This document shows, in pieces, positions 60,176-64,000 of a DNA stretch of 64,000 nt; the first letter of the stretch is position 1; every line of letters begins with the position of its first letter. Origin of the DNA: Streptosporangium brasiliense (GTDB lineage: Bacteria > Actinomycetota > Actinomycetes > Streptosporangiales > Streptosporangiaceae); the NCBI RefSeq assembly GCF_030811595.1, contig NZ_JAUSRB010000002.1:1054001-1118000 (forward strand). The letters run 5' to 3'. Below the pieces are notes generated by a model. It made no database searches. It had not been told where the DNA came from and saw nothing but the letters and a program-made list of their open reading frames with translations. Position numbers and translations under genes: made by a program.

Positions 60176-60981
60176 TTGGCTTCCTCCTGATGGGCCGCGT
60201 CCTCCGCGACGACGTCTTCCTCAGCGGCGACGTCATTGTCGATGACCTGCTTGACGAGGGCCGCCTTCGCCGGGTCGGTCGGCCTGACGCCGTCCTCCTC
60301 GTGCCGGGCGAGCACCCGGTTGATCGACTTGGGCGACACCGAGCCGTCGGGCAGCAGGGCCGGCATGTCGATGGCGTTGTGCAGCGCGTAGGTGCCCGGG
60401 CCGGGCAGCGGCGACGGCTGCGGGCCGGTGAACCGGGCCCGGGACAGGTCGCGCTGGGTCGCCTTGGGCCGGACCCGCTCACGGTGGGCCAGGACCATCG
60501 CGCCGAGCGCGGCGGTGATCAGCAGCGCCGAGGTGACCTCGAAGGCGAAGACGTGCCTGGTGAAGATGAGCTGGGCCAGCGCCGGGACGTTGCCGCCCGC
60601 CTGCTGGGTGGCGCCGCCGACGCCCACCGCGGGGGCGAAGACCGTGTTGCCGACCCCCAGGGCGAGCAGGGCGGCGAAGCCCAGGCCCGCGACGGCCGCC
60701 CAGAAGCGCTGTCCCTTGATCGTCTCCACCAGCGAGTCGGCGGAGTCGACGCCGACGAGCATCAGCACGAACAGGAAGAGCATCATGACGGCGCCGGTGT
60801 AGACGATGATCTGCACCGCGGCGAGGAAGGGGGCGTCCTGGACGGCGTAGAGCACCGCCAGGGAGAGCATGACGACGCCCAGCATCAGAGCCGAGTAGAC
60901 CGCCTTGCGGCTGAAGACAAGTCCGAGTGCGGCCGACACCGAGACGACGGCCAGCACCCAGAACGTGATGGTCTCACCCAT
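60172..60981 (-). CDS. nuoJ: NADH-quinone oxidoreductase subunit J
   Basis: A 269-residue membrane subunit; the first 165 residues contain five helices, with [20 protein letters not shown] and [20 protein letters not shown], the helix involved in coupling. An acidic, Pro-rich cytoplasmic tail of about 100 residues ([20 protein letters not shown]) is present, as in several actinobacteria, but absent from E. coli. The ATG at 60981 was chosen; the longer reading overlaps nuoI more deeply. Confidence 0.93.
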   Translation of the reverse strand: MGETITFWVLAVVSVSAALGLVFSRKAVYSALMLGVVMLSLAVLYAVQDAPFLAAVQIIVYTGAVMMLFLFVLMLVGVDSADSLVETIKGQRFWAAVAGLGFAALLALGVGNTVFAPAVGVGGATQQAGGNVPALAQLIFTRHVFAFEVTSALLITAALGAMVLAHRERVRPKATQRDLSRARFTGPQPSPLPGPGTYALHNAIDMPALLPDGSVSPKSINRVLARHEEDGVRPTDPAKAALVKQVIDNDVAAEEDVVAEDAAHQEEAK

Positions 60982-61489
60982 TGTTACGTCCCAGCCGGTA
61001 GTAGTCCTCTTCGGTCTCACCCAGGCGCATGGGGTGAGGGGGGAGCTCCATGCCGGGACCGAGCGGCGCGAGGAGCATCTCCTTGGTGTAGATGAGGCTC
61101 TCGCGGCTGGAGTCGGCGAGCTCGTACTCGTTCGTCATGGTCAGCGCGCGGGTCGGGCAGGCCTCGATGCACAGGCCGCACAGGATGCACCGCAGATAGT
61201 TGATCTGGTAGGTGCGCCCGTAGCGCTCACCCGGCGAGAAACGCTCCTCGTCGGTGTTGTCCGCGCCCTCGACGAAGATCGCGTCGGCCGGGCAGGCCCA
61301 GGCGCAGAGCTCACAGCCGACGCACTTCTCCAGGCCGTCGGGCCAGCGGTTGAGCTGGTGCCGGCCGTGGAAGCGCGGAGCCGTGGGCCGCTTCTCCTCG
61401 GGGTAGTTGACCGTCTCGACCTTCTTGAACATGGTGTGGAAGGTCACGCCGAACCCCTTGATGGGGTTCAGCCAATCAGTTGCTCCCAC
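60974..61489 (-). CDS. nuoI: NADH-quinone oxidoreductase subunit I
   Basis: A 171-residue iron-sulfur subunit that carries clusters N6a and N6b to the quinone site. Two ferredoxin-type motifs are clear: [12 protein letters not shown] and [12 protein letters not shown]. The GTG at 61489 ([17 protein letters not shown]) follows GGAGG and overlaps the end of nuoH by 14 bases. The longer reading upstream lies inside nuoH and is not coding. Confidence 0.92.
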   Translation of the reverse strand: MGATDWLNPIKGFGVTFHTMFKKVETVNYPEEKRPTAPRFHGRHQLNRWPDGLEKCVGCELCAWACPADAIFVEGADNTDEERFSPGERYGRTYQINYLRCILCGLCIEACPTRALTMTNEYELADSSRESLIYTKEMLLAPLGPGMELPPHPMRLGETEEDYYRLGRNNG

Positions 61490-62828
61490 TGGGAACCTCC
61501 TTGCGCTCCACCCCGTGGTAGTGCGGCAGGTCGAGCGGCGGCACAGGGAAACCACCCGCGGTCGGTTCGGCTTCGAGACGCTCGAACTCGGCCTGGACCT
61601 GAGCGGCCTTGTCCTCCTTGCGCTTCTGCAGCACGCTGTCGAAACGCCACCAGACGCCGATGCAGCCGATGAGCACGAGCGCGGCCAGGATCAGCACCAG
61701 CGACCGGTTGACGGTGTCCATCTGCAGGGCCCGGACGGTGGCGACCAGCAGGATCCAGCCGAGGTTGATCGGGATGAGGATCTTCCAGCCGAGGGCCATG
61801 AGCTGGTCGTAGCGGACTCGCGGCAGCGAGGCGCGGCACCAGATGAAGAAGGAGAAGACCAGCACCATCTTGAGGAAGAACCACAGCAGCGGCCACCAGC
61901 CGGTGTTCGCCCCGTCCCACATGGAGATCGGGAACGGAGCCCGCCAGCCGCCCATGAACAGGGTGATCGACACGGCCGAGACCACGAAGACGTTGACGTA
62001 CTCGGCCAGCATGATGACCGCGAACTTCAGCGAGTTGGAGTATTCGGTCTGGAAGCCGCCGACCAGCTCGCCCTCACCCTCGGGCAGGTCGAAGGGGACC
62101 CGGTTGGTCTCGCCCAGCATCGTGACGATGTAGATCAGGAAGGACGGGATCAGCAGGATCATGTACCACGAGGGCATCGGGATGCTGAGGCCGCCGAGCG
62201 TGAACGTGCCGCCGGACGCCTGCGCGCTGACGATCTCCGAGGTGGAGAGCGTCCCGGCGAACAGGAACACGCCCACGAACGACAGGCCCATCGCGATCTC
62301 GTAGGAGACCACCTGGGCGCTGGCCCGCAGGCCGCCCAGGATGGTGTACGGCGAGCGCGACCCCCAGCCGGCGAGCACGACGCCGTACACGCCGATCGAG
62401 GCCATCGCCAGCACCAGCAGCACCGCGACCGGCAGGTCGGTGAGCTGCAGCGGCGTCTGGACGCCGAACATCGAGACCATCGGCCCCATGGGGATGACCG
62501 AGAAGGCCAGGAAGGCGGGGACCGCGAGGACGACCGGGGCGATGAAGTAGATCACCTTGTCCACGGTCCGCGGCATCAGGTCTTCCTTGAGACCCATCTT
62601 CAGGCCGTCCGCCACCGACTGGAGCAGGCCGAACTTGCCGGCCCGGTTGGGGCCGTACCGGTTCTGCATCCGGGAGATCAGCTTGCGCTCGAACCACACG
62701 CCGAAGAGCACGCCCAGCATCAGGACGGCGAAGATGACGACGGCCTTGATGATGCTGATCCAGATCGGGTCTTTACCGAAGTCGGCAAGGGTCGGATCGG
62801 CCGCCGCTAGAAGAGTCCGGGCATTCAT
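61476..62828 (-). CDS. nuoH: NADH-quinone oxidoreductase subunit H
   Basis: A 450-residue membrane subunit forming the quinone chamber with NuoB and NuoD. Eight helices and the conserved motifs [39 protein letters not shown] and [18 protein letters not shown] are present. The C-terminal extension (about 400-450, [20 protein letters not shown]) is an actinobacterial addition. The start ATG is seven bases after the nuoG stop. Confidence 0.95.
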   Translation of the reverse strand: MNARTLLAAADPTLADFGKDPIWISIIKAVVIFAVLMLGVLFGVWFERKLISRMQNRYGPNRAGKFGLLQSVADGLKMGLKEDLMPRTVDKVIYFIAPVVLAVPAFLAFSVIPMGPMVSMFGVQTPLQLTDLPVAVLLVLAMASIGVYGVVLAGWGSRSPYTILGGLRASAQVVSYEIAMGLSFVGVFLFAGTLSTSEIVSAQASGGTFTLGGLSIPMPSWYMILLIPSFLIYIVTMLGETNRVPFDLPEGEGELVGGFQTEYSNSLKFAVIMLAEYVNVFVVSAVSITLFMGGWRAPFPISMWDGANTGWWPLLWFFLKMVLVFSFFIWCRASLPRVRYDQLMALGWKILIPINLGWILLVATVRALQMDTVNRSLVLILAALVLIGCIGVWWRFDSVLQKRKEDKAAQVQAEFERLEAEPTAGGFPVPPLDLPHYHGVERKEVPSGSN

Positions 62829-62835
62829 TGGTCGC

Positions 62836-64000
62836 TCACCGCTCCTCGTCCGCGCCGGGGGCGGCCTGTCCGTCGCCGGCCGTCGGGCCGGAGGCGCGCT
62901 CCGCGGGCGCGGTGCTCATTGCGTCGGGGCCGTTCCCGTAGGCACTCCCGATCTTGACGATGTCACCGGCCGTGGCGCACAGGTCGCGGGTCACCGAGCG
63001 GCCGGCGGAGTTCGACGGCAGCCACACCACCCTGTCGGGCAGGTCGGCGATCCGCACCGGCAGGCTCAGCGAGCCCTGCCCGGTGGTGACGATGATCTTG
63101 TCGCCGTCGGCGACGCCGGACTCCGCGGCGGTGGCCGCCGACACCAGTGCCTCACCCGCGCGGGCGGTGCCCGCGAGGTACGGCTCGCCGTCCTGCAGGC
63201 GGCCGTCGTCGAGCAGCAGGTGCCAGGTGGCCAGGACCGCCTCGCCGGCCCGCGGGGCGGCGGTCGCCCGCGCGCCCACCTCCGGGGCGGCGGCCCGGGA
63301 GCCGCGCCACGCGCCGATGGAGCCGAGCTCGCGGCGGGCGGCGGCGGGGTCCGGGAGACCGAGGTGCACGTCCATGTGGTCGGCGATCGCGGAGACGGCC
63401 CGCAGGTCGCTCATGATCCCGGGGACCGGGAGCGCCTCCTCGAAGGTGCGGCCACGCCCCTCCCAGTTGACGAACGTGCCGGACTTCTCGCTCACCGTGG
63501 CGACCGGCAGCACCACGTCGGCGCGGTCGGTGACCGCGCTGGCGCGCTGCTCCAGGCTCACGATGAACGGCGTGTTCTCCAGGGCCGCCAGGGCGGCCTC
63601 GGGGTCGGCCAGGTCGTAGGGGTCGACACCGGCGACGACGAGGGCGTCGAGCTCCCCGTTCAGCGCCGCCGCCAGGATGGCGGAGGTGTCGCGGCCCGGG
63701 GTCTCGGGGAGGGAGGCGACGTTCCACGCCCTGGCCACTTCGGCGCGGGCGGTCTCGTCGTCGGCCGGGCGGCCGATGGGCAGCAGGTTCGGCAGCGCTC
63801 CGGCCTCGATCGCACCGCGCTCACCGGCGCGGCGCGGGACCCAGCCCAGGCGGGCGCCGGTGGACTCGGCCAGCCGTACCAGCGCCGACAGGGCGCCCGG
63901 CGTGGTGGCCAGGCGCTCACCGGCGAGGATGACCGCGCCCGGCTGCCTGACCGCCTCGGCGACCGGCGAGGTCCCGGAGATCAGGTCCTCGACGGCGGCG
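62836..64000 (-). CDS. nuoG: NADH-quinone oxidoreductase subunit G (partial, C-terminal part)
   Basis: The last 387 codons of NuoG, the large iron-sulfur subunit of the peripheral arm; the N-terminal part with its clusters lies beyond the right edge. The visible part is the molybdopterin-oxidoreductase-like region: ALVVAGVDPYDLADPEAAL, VVLPVATVSEKSGTFVNWEG and a C-terminal beta-barrel (GVADGDKIIVTTGQGSLSLP, then LPSNSAGRSV). The nuoG-H-I-J-K-L-M-N order is standard. Confidence 0.93.
   Translation of the reverse strand, partial: AAVEDLISGTSPVAEAVRQPGAVILAGERLATTPGALSALVRLAESTGARLGWVPRRAGERGAIEAGALPNLLPIGRPADDETARAEVARAWNVASLPETPGRDTSAILAAALNGELDALVVAGVDPYDLADPEAALAALENTPFIVSLEQRASAVTDRADVVLPVATVSEKSGTFVNWEGRGRTFEEALPVPGIMSDLRAVSAIADHMDVHLGLPDPAAARRELGSIGAWRGSRAAAPEVGARATAAPRAGEAVLATWHLLLDDGRLQDGEPYLAGTARAGEALVSAATAAESGVADGDKIIVTTGQGSLSLPVRIADLPDRVVWLPSNSAGRSVTRDLCATAGDIVKIGSAYGNGPDAMSTAPAERASGPTAGDGQAAPGADEER

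Overview
The window is high-GC DNA from an actinomycete, probably a filamentous member of the Streptosporangiales or a near relative. That placement is inferred from the gene families (conservon-type kinase, RsbQ/RsbP, DUF742, CGNR and SWIM proteins, a graspetide cluster), from GTG starts, and from several promoters whose -10 box sits 6-8 bases before the start codon, as in leaderless transcripts. No tRNA, rRNA or CRISPR array was recognised.

Layout. 1-6.0 kb is a dTDP-deoxysugar and glycan block: a partial sugar C-methyltransferase, RmlC, RmlD-RmlB, RmlA and a polyprenyl-phosphate sugar transferase. 6.2-29.3 kb is ordinary chromosome rich in regulators: an EamA exporter with its GntR regulator, a secreted RNase with its barstar, a conservon-type kinase with a DUF742 protein, an RsbQ-RsbP stress module, lipoamide dehydrogenase, a P1 peptidase, oxidoreductases, a NarL-type two-component pair and a CGNR/methyltransferase divergon. 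29.4-34.1 kb is a compact RiPP cluster of graspetide type: precursor, ATP-grasp ligase, PpiC-like maturation protein and C39-peptidase ABC exporter, all on the minus strand. 51.4-64 kb holds rarD, a MarR-controlled pair of SMR exporters, a polyprenyl diphosphate synthase and the nuo operon from nuoN back to a partial nuoG.

The unusual part is 34.25-50.55 kb, an accretion island between the RiPP cluster and msrA. Six partial copies of the 3' end of msrA (R1 to R6), all in the orientation of msrA, lie at about 34.25, 36.74, 38.16, 39.45, 40.35 and 49.58 kb; the seventh is the end of msrA itself at 50.54 kb. Two or three also keep the msrA terminator hairpin. Several remain open and encode plausible variant MsrA C-termini ending in a stop. 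Five of the six intervals each hold one toxin-antitoxin module on the minus strand: RelE/Phd, PIN/HTH, RelE-like/Phd, a decayed HigBA and a second HigBA. The sixth interval, R5-R6, holds an IS630 element, a serine recombinase with element remnants, a low-GC gene pair of unknown function, and an HTH plus HEPN-like two-gene operon. The arrangement looks like a gene-cassette array in which the 3' end of msrA serves as a reusable attachment site, each arrival giving msrA a new tail and pushing the old tail outward. No recombinase in the window clearly explains it. I consider this the most likely new system here.

How the genes work together. The Rml enzymes make dTDP-rhamnose or a related sugar for a glycan started by the sugar transferase. 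RsbQ would relieve an RsbP-type phosphatase. The graspetide precursor would be cross-linked by the ATP-grasp enzyme and cut and exported by the C39 transporter. The TA modules probably stabilise the island. The prenyl synthase next to nuo fits menaquinone supply to complex I.
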